Shown: positions 42,658 through 51,075 of the stretch, in pieces
Position numbering within the stretch: the first letter of the stretch is position 1
Layout: the number at the start of each line of letters is the position of its first letter
IMG/VR virus record: IMGVR_UViG_3300044984_001443
Span: 1-64,000 of that record
Reading direction: 5' to 3' (one strand)
DNA from: a virus
Length of the DNA: 64,000 bases
Notes under the pieces: model-generated
The model's database searches: none
What the model saw: only the letters and a program-made list of their open reading frames with translations
What the model was told of the DNA's origin: nothing
Made by a program: the position numbers and the translations under genes

Positions 42658-44105
42658 TTTTCAAACGTAAGCCGCGTGACTATCAGCTTGAAGACTTTGA
42701 ACGGTCAAAAGACCTGCGAAACTTCGCCCTTCTATTCGAAATGGGGTTAGGGAAATCCAAGGTAACAAATGACACTGCGTTGCACTTATACAGCAAGGGG
42801 AAGATCAATGCTGTTGCGATCATTGCCCCGAAAGGTATTCATGCAAAATGGGCCAAGGAAGATTTTCCTAATGACTTCCCAGATGGATTGGAATACCGTG
42901 CCGCCGTTTGGCGTTCTGGTAATCAGAAGTCAATTGATGAATGTGAGCGATTATTCAACCCTGGTGAGCGACTTCGCATACTTTGTATGAACATTGAGGC
43001 GTTGAGTCAAGACAAAGGTCCTGCTGAAAAGTTCCTGATTCGCTTTCTTGACTCGACTGATTGCATGTTGGTTGTTGATGAGTCTGATACTATCAAGAAT
43101 CCAGATGCCAAACGAACAAAACGCTTGCTCAAATTGGGTGACAAAGCATCTTACAAGCGGATATTGACAGGTACTCCGATCAATAACTCGGTTTTTGATC
43201 TGTATTCGCAAATGACCTTCCTTGACACTGACATCTTTGGTCAATCGTTTACGAGTTTCAAGCACACTTACGCAGAAGTTCTGCCTCCGACACATCCTAC
43301 AATGATGGCAATCATGCGGAAAGGTGCGCGTTTTGCTCCAGTGCTGGTTGAAAAGGATGTTGACGGTAAGCCGAAGTGGAAGAATCTTGATAAGTTGAAA
43401 GAGGTGATGAAACCGTATGTCGCAATACGGCTCAAGAAAGACCATTCAGATCTCCCTGACAAAGTATATCAGTCAATTTATTATGATCTTGAACGTCGGC
43501 AGCGCAGATTATACGATGAATTAAAGCTCAAAGCGAAGATCGCACTTGAAGATGATACGGTGACTGTCCTGCATAAGATGACATTGATCATGCGTTTGCA
43601 GCAAGTTTTGTCAGGTTATCTTCCAGGTGATACGACTGATGATTTGATTCCATTGTTCAACAATCCAAAAGACAATCCGCGCATTGAAGCTCTATTGACC
43701 TTGCTTGAAACAGTGAGCGGTCAGGTTATCATTTGGTGTCGCTTTGTTGATGAAATCAAACAAATTGCCAAACTTCTTGGTGACGAATGTATCACCTACT
43801 TCGGTGAGACTACGAATCGTGAAGAACGCATTGAATTGTTCAAGACCGGAAAGGTTCGCTACATGGTTGCGAACACTGCGGTCGGCGGAGCAGGTTTGAA
43901 CTTGTCAAACAGTGCGACGGCTGTCTACTACAGTAACGACTTCAGTTATCGCAACCGCGCTCAGTCGGAAGACCGACAACACCGCATCGGTCAAACTGAA
44001 ACTGTGACCTGTATTGATATCGTTGCTGATAATACTGTTGATGAGCATATCACCAAGATTCTTCGTGACAAGAAGGATATCAGTCATGAAATGATGACGT
44101 TATAA
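42654..44105 (+). CDS. SNF2/DEAD-like helicase (SF2)
   Basis: 483 aa. Motif I MGLGKSKV (near residue 31), Ia IIAPKGIHAKW, II VVDESD (near 140), III LTGTPINNS, V GGAGLNLS and VI RAQSEDRQHRIGQ (near 438) are all present. ATP-driven DNA translocase or helicase likely used in replication or recombination. Confidence 0.9.
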   Translation: MIFKRKPRDYQLEDFERSKDLRNFALLFEMGLGKSKVTNDTALHLYSKGKINAVAIIAPKGIHAKWAKEDFPNDFPDGLEYRAAVWRSGNQKSIDECERLFNPGERLRILCMNIEALSQDKGPAEKFLIRFLDSTDCMLVVDESDTIKNPDAKRTKRLLKLGDKASYKRILTGTPINNSVFDLYSQMTFLDTDIFGQSFTSFKHTYAEVLPPTHPTMMAIMRKGARFAPVLVEKDVDGKPKWKNLDKLKEVMKPYVAIRLKKDHSDLPDKVYQSIYYDLERRQRRLYDELKLKAKIALEDDTVTVLHKMTLIMRLQQVLSGYLPGDTTDDLIPLFNNPKDNPRIEALLTLLETVSGQVIIWCRFVDEIKQIAKLLGDECITYFGETTNREERIELFKTGKVRYMVANTAVGGAGLNLSNSATAVYYSNDFSYRNRAQSEDRQHRIGQTETVTCIDIVADNTVDEHITKILRDKKDISHEMMTL

Positions 44106-44139
44106 CGCCGCTTGCATTGACCTGTAATAGTGGGTAAAC

Positions 44140-44167
44140 TTGCTGCACTTACTAAATTGTTTATAGG
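44140..44167 (+). promoter_or_regulatory. possible promoter with TATAGG -10
   Basis: TTGCTG (44140-44145), 16 nt, TATAGG (44162-44167). The TATAGG(G) element recurs before genes at 59974, 63429, 52706 and 46753 and in both copies of the dispersed element. Confidence 0.35.
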
Positions 44168-44175
44168 GTAACAAA

Positions 44176-44523
44176 GTGTCTAAAGTGTACTGCGTGACTG
44201 AACCGATCACTTACCGAGATGGTAATCCAGTTCCGTTATTTGATATTACGCCAGCGATTGAATATGGTGAGATTGAGATTTTGACTCGTCATAATCAGTC
44301 GATGCAATTCAGCGTTCCAATGATTAGAAGTTTGCGCGACAAGTTGAAGGATTTCAATGACAATGATTTCATTCTTCCTGTTGGTGACCCGATAACTATT
44401 GGAGCAGTCTGCGCGGTTGTAGCTGATATCAATGGTGGTTATTACAAGGTGCTCAAGTGGGATAAGAGAACTCGCAAGTACATGCCGATTGAAATTCAAG
44501 TGTGGGGTAGTCAACTTTCTTAA
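44176..44523 (+). CDS. hypothetical protein (115 aa)
   Basis: GTG start preceded by AGGGTAA. Mixed alpha/beta, PITIGAVCAVVADINGG near the C terminus. No family recognised; it lies between the helicase and the HNH-interrupted gene. Confidence 0.6.
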   Translation: MSKVYCVTEPITYRDGNPVPLFDITPAIEYGEIEILTRHNQSMQFSVPMIRSLRDKLKDFNDNDFILPVGDPITIGAVCAVVADINGGYYKVLKWDKRTRKYMPIEIQVWGSQLS

Positions 44524-44536
44524 TATAGGTGCTATA

Positions 44537-45046
44537 ATGGAAAAAGAATTTACGTTGAAAGACTTGATTTTTGCTGCAAAGTTGCAACAGGAGCTTGAGA
44601 ATCAACTCATTAACGAAGAAAATAGGTTGAAAGAAATAAAAGAACAATTGAACTACCAGCGGTACGAAATTGTTCCTGGGATGATGCAAGAACTTGGTAT
44701 CAACTCATTTGAACTTGACAACGGTTACAAGGTGTCAATCAAGGATGAGTATTACGCCAAGATCCCTGAAGCGTTTCAGTATGAGTGTTTCGAGTGGTTG
44801 CGTAAGAACGAACTTGACGGCATTATCAAAACTGCGGTAAACATGAATTTTGGCAAGGGTGAAGATGAATCTGCTCAACATCTGATTGATTGGATGACTG
44901 AGAACGGTTTAACACCTAATGTCAAAGAAACTGTTCACCCGCAGACCCTCCGCGCCTTTGTAAAGGAAAGGTTATCTAATGGTTTGGAACTTCCTATTGA
45001 CTATTTTGGAGCTTCAGTAGTAAAAACTACTGTTATTTCAAAATGA
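44537..45046 (+). CDS. early protein (169 aa) with replaced C-terminal tail
   Basis: Start 44537. N-terminal coiled coil (residues 12-45), then QELGINSFELDNGYKVSIKDEYYAKIP and a tail VHPQTLRAFVKERL...FGASVVKTTVISK. Proteins with this tail are conserved in phage replication regions; function unknown. The HNH gene starts on its stop codon, and the same C-terminal 30 residues are encoded again behind the HNH gene with different codons. Its present 3' end is AT-richer than the rest, like the HNH gene. Confidence 0.75.
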   Translation: MEKEFTLKDLIFAAKLQQELENQLINEENRLKEIKEQLNYQRYEIVPGMMQELGINSFELDNGYKVSIKDEYYAKIPEAFQYECFEWLRKNELDGIIKTAVNMNFGKGEDESAQHLIDWMTENGLTPNVKETVHPQTLRAFVKERLSNGLELPIDYFGASVVKTTVISK

Positions 45047-45603
45047 AACTTATCGATTTGGAAAGATTGAAAGAACTTCTGGACTATGATCCAGAAACAG
45101 GTTTGTTTAAGTGGAAGGTTCATTTAAAATATTCTCCAAGATACGAAGGTGACTTGGCAGGTTACAATAATGAAGGTTATGTTAAGATAACCATCGACGG
45201 CCTATCTTATAGAGCACATCACTTAGCATGGTTTATAACTACTGGAAATTGGCCCAAGTTAGAGATTGATCATATTAATGGTGACAAATCTGACAATTCA
45301 ATCTCTAACCTCAGAGATGTGACCAGAATTGTCAATATGCACAACAAAGGTGAATACAAAAATAACAAAACAGGATACACAGGTGTTCACTGGTATCCTA
45401 GATATGAAAAGTTTGCAGCACAGATAAGAACTAATGGTAAGTGTAAGACGTTAGGTTATTTTGAAACCGCTGAAGAAGCTCACGAGGCTTATCAAGAAGC
45501 CAAACTGAAACAACACCCTTCAGCGTTTGTTAAAGAACGTATGTCGGCAGGTCTTGAACTACCTGTTGACTTTTCGGAGCCTCTGTCGTTAAAACGACGG
45601 TGA
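45043..45603 (+). CDS. HNH homing endonuclease with AP2-like domain, 3'-inserted
   Basis: 186 aa. N-terminal LLDYDPETGLFKWK, HNH core AHHLAWFITTGNWPKLEIDHING and NSISNLRDV, then AP2-like TGYTGVHWYPRYEKF and LGYFETAEEAHEAY. ATG overlaps the stop of the preceding gene (ATGA). The frame runs on into a remnant of that gene (AFVKERMSAGLELPVDF) before a frame difference ends it. AT-rich codons differ from the surroundings. Confidence 0.88.
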   Translation: MKLIDLERLKELLDYDPETGLFKWKVHLKYSPRYEGDLAGYNNEGYVKITIDGLSYRAHHLAWFITTGNWPKLEIDHINGDKSDNSISNLRDVTRIVNMHNKGEYKNNKTGYTGVHWYPRYEKFAAQIRTNGKCKTLGYFETAEEAHEAYQEAKLKQHPSAFVKERMSAGLELPVDFSEPLSLKRR

Positions 45604-45614
45604 TTTCGAAGTAA
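45523..45614 (+). pseudogene. displaced original 3' end of the gene at 44537
   Basis: Adding one T in the TTTT run at 45571-45574 restores DFFGASVVKTTVISK and a TAA at 45612-45614. From AFVKER on, 26 of 30 residues equal the tail of the gene at 44537, but 17 of those 26 use another codon. It is no longer joined to its gene body and partly serves as the HNH C terminus. Confidence 0.8.
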
Positions 45615-45830
45615 AGACTTTGCTGGCAGGCTGACAATCCTACTGTCGTTAACGGAGCATTCTGCACCTGACTTGTCTAACGGTGTGGCGTTAGTTGTGG
45701 AACGTAGATCCGGGGCGAGCATAGCCCGATTGGTCACAACGAGTGCCGACTGACCGGCGTAAGCGGTCATTCTTCAGACTGTGGCAAGTTTGGAGTCTCT
45801 CCCTTAATTGCCAATCAAAAGGAGCCGATC
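45615..45830 (+). promoter_or_regulatory. structured intergenic leader
   Basis: 216 nt without a gene. TGACCG/CGGTCA (45751-45756, 45764-45769) makes a 6-bp hairpin with a 7-nt loop, and GC-rich segments around it suggest more folding. It ends at the AAAGGAG of the next gene. No tRNA or known riboswitch recognised. Confidence 0.35.
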
Positions 45831-46616
45831 ATGGCGAAAACCGAAGTTGCTGTAAAAGAAAACACCGCTGTTGCAATTGCTGATGATGTCTATTCGCAGG
45901 ACGCTGGAAGTGGTTTTGAGGAAACGTCGCAAGAAAGTTATGCGATTCCGTTTCTGAGTATCCTTCAGTCCGGTAGCCCGCAAGTCAAGAAGTCTGATGG
46001 GGCATATATCAAAGGTGCTGAAGAAGGTATGCTATTCAACTCTGTCACCCAGGAATGCTACGGTGAAGAAGGTGTTGAGGTCATCCCCTGTCACTACACG
46101 CAACGCTTTATTGAATGGGGTACGCGTGAATCCGGTGGCGGTTTCTTTGGTGAGCACCTACCATCTGATCCGATTTGCAGCACTACGACTCGTGACGAAA
46201 AAGGTCGCAACCTGTTGCCGAACGGCCATGCTCTCAATGACACGCGCAATCACTACGTCCTGATTCGCCGCAATGGTCAGTTGTCGCCGGCCATCATGAG
46301 CTTGAGTTCCACCCAAATCAAAGCATCCAAGCAGTGGATGTCGATGATGCAAGGTATCAAGCAAAAGAACCCGGCGACAGGTATGTTTGAAATTGCACCG
46401 ATGTTCAGCCATGCGTACAAAATCAACACCGTTGCTCAGTCTAACGACAAAGGTTCTTGGTTTGGTTACAAGTTTGCAATGGTCGGTAAGGTGACTGATC
46501 AGGCTGAGTACGAGGAAGCCAAACAGTTCAACCACATTGTCAAGTCTGGTTTGGCAAAGGTCGAGCGCAAGATGGAAACTGAGGCTGCGAGCAATACTGC
46601 GACTGAGAAGTTCTAA
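45831..46616 (+). CDS. phage DNA-metabolism protein, ssDNA-binding candidate (261 aa)
   Basis: Contains YAIPFLSILQSGSPQVKK, YIKGAEEGMLFNSVTQE, VEVIPCHYTQRFIEWG and KKNPATG-like segments. Such proteins occur beside primase and helicase genes in several podoviruses, where a single-strand DNA-binding role is suspected. Strong ribosome-binding site and biased codons suggest abundant protein, in line with that role. Function inferred. Confidence 0.5.
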   Translation: MAKTEVAVKENTAVAIADDVYSQDAGSGFEETSQESYAIPFLSILQSGSPQVKKSDGAYIKGAEEGMLFNSVTQECYGEEGVEVIPCHYTQRFIEWGTRESGGGFFGEHLPSDPICSTTTRDEKGRNLLPNGHALNDTRNHYVLIRRNGQLSPAIMSLSSTQIKASKQWMSMMQGIKQKNPATGMFEIAPMFSHAYKINTVAQSNDKGSWFGYKFAMVGKVTDQAEYEEAKQFNHIVKSGLAKVERKMETEAASNTATEKF

Positions 46617-46687
46617 TCAGGTGTAAGGGTTAAAGGTTCACTAACCTTCGAGCGGGTGAAAAGCCCGTACGAATATTGCAGTGTTAC

Positions 46688-46717
46688 CGGGCAGGGTGTA
46701 AAGTAATAGCCTGCCCG
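46688..46717 (+). promoter_or_regulatory. hairpin followed by CTATAGGGG before the primase
   Basis: 8-bp stem CGGGCAGG/CCTGCCCG (46688-46695, 46710-46717), then CTATAGGGG at 46718-46726. A smaller stem AAGGTT/AACCTT lies just upstream. Could be terminator plus promoter between the two operon parts. Confidence 0.45.
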
Positions 46718-46752
46718 CTATAGGGGTCACATAGAAAATAAAGGCACGAGTG

Positions 46753-48258
46753 ATGAGTCTTGCAGAACGCTTTTTCAATATCTACGGCGGTTTAGATCGG
46801 GCAAGAGGTAAGAATAAAACAACTGCAAAAGTTGGTAAGAATGGTAAGCGGGATTCAAGTAATCAAACCTTACGCGAACCTTACGATGTCAGGTGTTGGG
46901 ATCGTCATCTCAACGGTGAAGAAGGTCTCGGTGTTATTCCGATTACTGACAATGCGACCTGTAATTGGGGCGCAATTGACGTAGACATCTACCCGCTTGA
47001 TCTGGTTGAACTTGAAGCTAAGATCAACGGTTTAGAACTCCCATTCGTTGTTCTTAAAACCAAATCAGGTGGGGCACATCTTACAGCATATTTCAAAGAG
47101 TTCCAATCGTGTGCTGAAGTACGGGCAAAGATGGCCGAGGCCAGTTTTGCTTTAGGACTTGGAGAACGTGAGTTCTATCCAAAGCAGGTCAAGTTAGCGA
47201 ACTCAAGTGACATTGGAAACTGGCTAAACATGCCATATTTTCAAGGCGCATTGACCGAACGCTATGCAATTATCAATGGTAAGCCCGCCACACCGGAACA
47301 GTTCCTTGACTACGTTGATTCAATCCGTTTAGATGCAGTAATTGACTTCGTTGTACCAGAGACAACTTCAGAGTTCTCAGACGGCCCGCCTTGCTTGCAA
47401 GCGATCACAAGTTCAAAAGCGGGTGAAGGTGAGCGTAATACCGTCCTGTTCAATATCGGTGTCTACTGCCGAGCCAAATTTGAATCAAGTTGGGAAGACA
47501 AACTCAGCGAGTTCAATCATCAATTTGTAGCACCTCCATTAAACCATCGTGAAGTTACGGCGATTGTAAAGTCACTTGAGAAAAAGAATTATGCGTACAC
47601 TTGTAACAACGTTCCTCTATGCAATAACTGCAATCGAGAGACGTGTAAGGGTAGAGATTATGGAATTCACGCTTTTCAGCATATTGATGTTGGTATCGCA
47701 TTAGACAGCATTACCAAGATGAACTCAGAGCCACCGATGTGGATTCTGTCAATTGAGGGTGTGCGTACTGAGGTAGAAACAGAAGATATATTGTCGCAAG
47801 AACGTTTCAAGATCGTTTGCGTAAACACCATAAACAAGATCCCAGGTAAGATGAAGGCCGAAGAATGGGATAAATTTATGCGGAACAAGTTGTCAACCAT
47901 AGAGATTATAGAAGTACCTAAAGAAACGCGCATGAGCGATCGTATTACAGATCACTTGACACGCTACTTTGCAACGACTCCGCCGGCAAGGTCTCCAACC
48001 GACATTAATATTGGTCGTTGGGTTGACGAACCAGATGGTTACTATACTCGAGGTTCTGACTTTATGGACTACCTTAGAAGGCAGAACATTGAATTTGATG
48101 CTCGTAAAGTCTGGGTACTGATGATGGACTTAGGTGTAAAACCGATATATTATAGGAAAAATGAATGTTGGATTGTACCAAAAGAAGTGTATGACCCAAA
48201 CGGCAAAGAAAAGAAGTTATCACTCCCACCAAAGGACATAAAGCATGAGGATTTCTGA
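46753..48258 (+). CDS. archaeo-eukaryotic-type primase with PriCT-like segment
   Basis: 501 aa (in-frame GTG at 46750 also possible). AEP core: GAIDVDIYPLD near residue 75 (catalytic acidic pair) and LKTKSGGAHLTAYF near 105 (SGG-H). Residues 215-260 (SSKAGEGERNTVLFNIGVYCR) and CNNCNRETCKG form the usual PriCT and zinc-like linker. C-terminal half is a further helical DNA-binding type domain. Synthesises primers for the phage polymerase. Confidence 0.8.
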   Translation: MSLAERFFNIYGGLDRARGKNKTTAKVGKNGKRDSSNQTLREPYDVRCWDRHLNGEEGLGVIPITDNATCNWGAIDVDIYPLDLVELEAKINGLELPFVVLKTKSGGAHLTAYFKEFQSCAEVRAKMAEASFALGLGEREFYPKQVKLANSSDIGNWLNMPYFQGALTERYAIINGKPATPEQFLDYVDSIRLDAVIDFVVPETTSEFSDGPPCLQAITSSKAGEGERNTVLFNIGVYCRAKFESSWEDKLSEFNHQFVAPPLNHREVTAIVKSLEKKNYAYTCNNVPLCNNCNRETCKGRDYGIHAFQHIDVGIALDSITKMNSEPPMWILSIEGVRTEVETEDILSQERFKIVCVNTINKIPGKMKAEEWDKFMRNKLSTIEIIEVPKETRMSDRITDHLTRYFATTPPARSPTDINIGRWVDEPDGYYTRGSDFMDYLRRQNIEFDARKVWVLMMDLGVKPIYYRKNECWIVPKEVYDPNGKEKKLSLPPKDIKHEDF

Positions 48259-49777
48259 TAATCAGTCGTTGATACTTGGCCCTCCAGGATGCGGCAAAAC
48301 GACGAAAGTGTTGAGTGAGATCGACACGTTGTTGCAAGCTGGGGAATCACCTGACAGAATAGCATTTGTCAGTTTTACAAAGAAGGCGATTGCAGAGGCA
48401 ACGGGCAGAGCAGGTGAAAAGTTCAATCTCAAACCGCGTCAATTGCCGATGTTCAAAACGGTTCACGCAATGTGCTTCGCCGGACTTGGCATAGGTAAGA
48501 ATGATGTCGTTGGTAAGGAACATTATAGAGAACTTGGAGAATGGTTAGGTTATCGGTTTGAAGGTACTTGGGATGAAAGTGAAGGAATTCCAGTTGGCAG
48601 TGAAAAAGGCGACACGCTTTTGTTCCTGGATAATCTTGCGCGGATTACACAGAAACCGCTTCGGGAAGTATGGGAAGAGAATTACCACGAATGTGAGTGG
48701 GAAGAATTAGAACGCTTCCAAGAAGGTTATCAAGACTTCAAGTCCAGCAAGTATGTCATGGACTTTACCGACATGTTGTCTGCTTATATTGCGATGTGCG
48801 ACCCATCTCCGGCGCGGCAGGTGATTGTTGATGAAGCGCAGGACTTATCTTCACTCCAATGGTCTGTTTTGAAACACGCTTACGGCAATGTTCGGAAAAC
48901 GATAATTGCTGGTGACGATGATCAAAGTATCTACAAATGGTCTGGCGCGGATGTTAATGCGTTTCTTGCATTAGAAGGTGACAAAACTATTCTGAGCAAG
49001 TCGTACCGTCTGCCGCGTTCTGTTCATGAAATTGCCAACGGTATAGTTCAGAAGATTGAGAACCGCTTTGACAAACCGTTTGACCCGCGTGATTCAGAAG
49101 GTGAAGTCAATTTCATGACCTCACTTGAAGAAGTTACAGTGGGTGACGAAAGTACATTGTTCCTTGTTCGCAATACTTATCTTGCAAGGCGTGTGCAAGA
49201 TTACATGCACCGAATGGGTATCCCTTATACGAACAAGTATGGTTTCTCATCAGTACGTTCGGCGCATATCAAAGCTATTGAAGGTGTGGAGAAGCTGCGT
49301 AAGGCTGAACCAGCAACGGGTGCAGAAGTCAAGGCAATGTATGACAATATGCGAATTGGTGAATACCTAGCTCGCGGCTTTAAGGTCAAGGTTGCCAACC
49401 TCAAAGATACCGATCTATTTAGCTTTGCAGAACTGCGAAATAATTTTGGCCTATTAGACATAAGTTTATGGCAAAATGTACTTAGCGGTATTGGTGACGA
49501 CCTTATAGCCTATTATCAAAGATTGAAAGCAAATGGTTACAATCTTGATTCAAAACCCAACTGTTCAATATCAACAATTCATGCTGCAAAAGGAGGTGAA
49601 GCTGATCATGTGGTCCTTCTTTCAGACATGGCTTACCGTTCTCACCAAGAATATGTGAAGCAGCCAGACAATGAACGTCGGGTTGCTTATGTTGGTGTAA
49701 CAAGAGCAAAGGAAAAACTGACCATCGTTCTTCCTTCTTCAAAACTTTTCTACGATTACTACGGAGAGAGTCAATGA
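48245..49777 (+). CDS. UvrD/Rep-like SF1 helicase
   Basis: 510 aa. Walker A GPPGCGKTT (residue 12), SFTKKAIAEA (Ia), VDEAQDLS (about 196), GDDDQSIYKWSGAD (about 225), SYRLPRS, ISTIHAAKGGEADHV and AYVGVTRAKEKL near the end. 3'-5' helicase used in phage replication or recombination. It begins inside the 3' end of the primase gene. Confidence 0.92.
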   Translation: MRISDNQSLILGPPGCGKTTKVLSEIDTLLQAGESPDRIAFVSFTKKAIAEATGRAGEKFNLKPRQLPMFKTVHAMCFAGLGIGKNDVVGKEHYRELGEWLGYRFEGTWDESEGIPVGSEKGDTLLFLDNLARITQKPLREVWEENYHECEWEELERFQEGYQDFKSSKYVMDFTDMLSAYIAMCDPSPARQVIVDEAQDLSSLQWSVLKHAYGNVRKTIIAGDDDQSIYKWSGADVNAFLALEGDKTILSKSYRLPRSVHEIANGIVQKIENRFDKPFDPRDSEGEVNFMTSLEEVTVGDESTLFLVRNTYLARRVQDYMHRMGIPYTNKYGFSSVRSAHIKAIEGVEKLRKAEPATGAEVKAMYDNMRIGEYLARGFKVKVANLKDTDLFSFAELRNNFGLLDISLWQNVLSGIGDDLIAYYQRLKANGYNLDSKPNCSISTIHAAKGGEADHVVLLSDMAYRSHQEYVKQPDNERRVAYVGVTRAKEKLTIVLPSSKLFYDYYGESQ

Positions 49778-49887
49778 GCGAAGCGATAGCGATGTTGAAA
49801 GCGGTTTATAATCGTCTTATAGAGTTACAAAGGTATGTTCCGGCAGCAGAAGTTAAACGAATTATCGAAAGGTTAGAAAATGACTGA
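49774..49887 (+). CDS. mini protein (37 aa) between helicase and base-modification genes
   Basis: Overlaps the helicase stop (ATGA) and the next ATG. Product MSEAIAMLKAVYNRLIELQR, then YVPAAEVKRIIERLEND, is one helix-rich segment. Overlaps at both ends support translation; function unknown. Confidence 0.5.
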   Translation: MSEAIAMLKAVYNRLIELQRYVPAAEVKRIIERLEND

Positions 49888-50737
49888 AATGGAAGAATTG
49901 TTCGTTTATTGGGTCAAAGAACGTGAAGCAATCCGTGTCAAGAAAGAAGCGGGTGAGCCAAAACCTTGGACTGATGACCCTATTTTCCAGACTTACAAGT
50001 TCACAAATGTAAGGCGTGAAGATGATACGGTCAGCAAGTGGATCACTGAAAACTGGATTGAGCCGAACGACCCGCATCCGAACATGTGGTTTGCGATGAT
50101 CGTTGCACGTTTGTTCAATTGGCCTCCGACACTTGAAGAGATTTGTTTCCCGCAAATCACCTTTCCAGAACTTAAAGAAAAGTGGCGGCGCAATCTCAAA
50201 GGTCTGCGTGACATTGGTAAAGAGAAGATCTTCACAGGGGCATATCTTGTTTCAACCAACGGTGTGAAGATGGACAAGATTGATTACATTCTTGACCGCG
50301 TGTTGACTCCGATATGGGAGAAGGGTCGTGCTCCTAAGATACAGTTGCTAAATGAAAATAAACCAGAATCACTCGAAGGATACTGGACACACTTGCGCCA
50401 ATTCGACGGTCTCGGTAGTTTCATGGCAGGGCAGGTGATTGCAGACTTGAAGTTTACTTCTGAACTCAAAGATGCACCAGACTGGTGGACTTGGGCACCC
50501 CTTGGACCGGGTTCAATTCGTGGTTTGAATCGTTTTCACGGTCGCCCCGTTGATAAATCGTTGCGCCAAGACAAAGGGCTAGAAGAAATTCGTGAAGCAC
50601 AGCGATTGTTGTACGACGAACTTGAATGGCATCTTCCGGCGCACAACATACAGAACTGCTTTTGCGAATTTGACAAATACCTTCGCGTCAAGAACGGCGA
50701 AGGTCGTCCCCGTTCACTTTACCCAGGAGTTAAGTAA
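49880..50737 (+). CDS. 5-hydroxymethyluracil DNA kinase-like protein
   Basis: 285 aa, N-terminal FVYWVKEREAIRVKKEAGEP, PWTDDPIFQTYKFTNVRRED (residues 30-49), then WPPTLEEI, LRQFDGLGSFMAGQVIADLK and GPGSIRGLNRFHGRP. This matches the family first described as glutamyl/putrescinyl-thymine pyrophosphorylases and later shown in hypermodified phages to phosphorylate 5-hmdU in DNA. It acts after replication on hmU in phage DNA. A thymidylate-synthase-family gene is two genes downstream. Confidence 0.8.
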   Translation: MTEMEELFVYWVKEREAIRVKKEAGEPKPWTDDPIFQTYKFTNVRREDDTVSKWITENWIEPNDPHPNMWFAMIVARLFNWPPTLEEICFPQITFPELKEKWRRNLKGLRDIGKEKIFTGAYLVSTNGVKMDKIDYILDRVLTPIWEKGRAPKIQLLNENKPESLEGYWTHLRQFDGLGSFMAGQVIADLKFTSELKDAPDWWTWAPLGPGSIRGLNRFHGRPVDKSLRQDKGLEEIREAQRLLYDELEWHLPAHNIQNCFCEFDKYLRVKNGEGRPRSLYPGVK

Positions 50738-51075
50738 TGACAATGCAAATCAAAGTTTGCGGTTTACCGTTTGATGTCAACTTTGTTGAAGGTGGTCATG
50801 CCGTAAGTCACAATAAAGAACGTATCCATCTATACGGCGAAGTGTCTTACGAAAATGAGTCAATTCGCATTGACAATACCAAATCGTTGCAGATGATGAA
50901 CCAAACGTTCTGGCATGAAGTTATGCACGTTATTGTCGAACGTATGAGTATTCGTGAGTTAATGACTCAAGACAATTGTCACCTTGAAGTACCGATTGAT
51001 CAAATTGCCCTCGGTATCTTCACTGTTTTGAATAGTATCGATAAAGATGTAATTGTCTACAAGGAGGAAGCATAA
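50737..51075 (+). CDS. HExxH metallopeptidase-like protein (112 aa)
   Basis: TFWHEVMHVIVE gives an HExxH zinc motif (His60, Glu61, His64) in a small protein, followed by EVPIDQIALGIF with a possible third ligand Glu. Small zinc-peptidase-like proteins occur in phage early regions; substrate unknown. It overlaps the kinase gene's stop. Confidence 0.65.
   Translation: MTMQIKVCGLPFDVNFVEGGHAVSHNKERIHLYGEVSYENESIRIDNTKSLQMMNQTFWHEVMHVIVERMSIRELMTQDNCHLEVPIDQIALGIFTVLNSIDKDVIVYKEEA

Noticed and set aside
44162-44168. T7-like phage RNA polymerase promoters (TATAGGG)
   Set aside because: No single-subunit RNA polymerase gene is visible and upstream sequences are not conserved over 20 bp, so I list only a recurring element.
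44537-45614. Group I intron or intein around the HNH gene
   Set aside because: The upstream gene is complete with a stop overlapping the HNH start, there are no intein splice motifs, and the downstream copy repeats the gene end and does not continue it.
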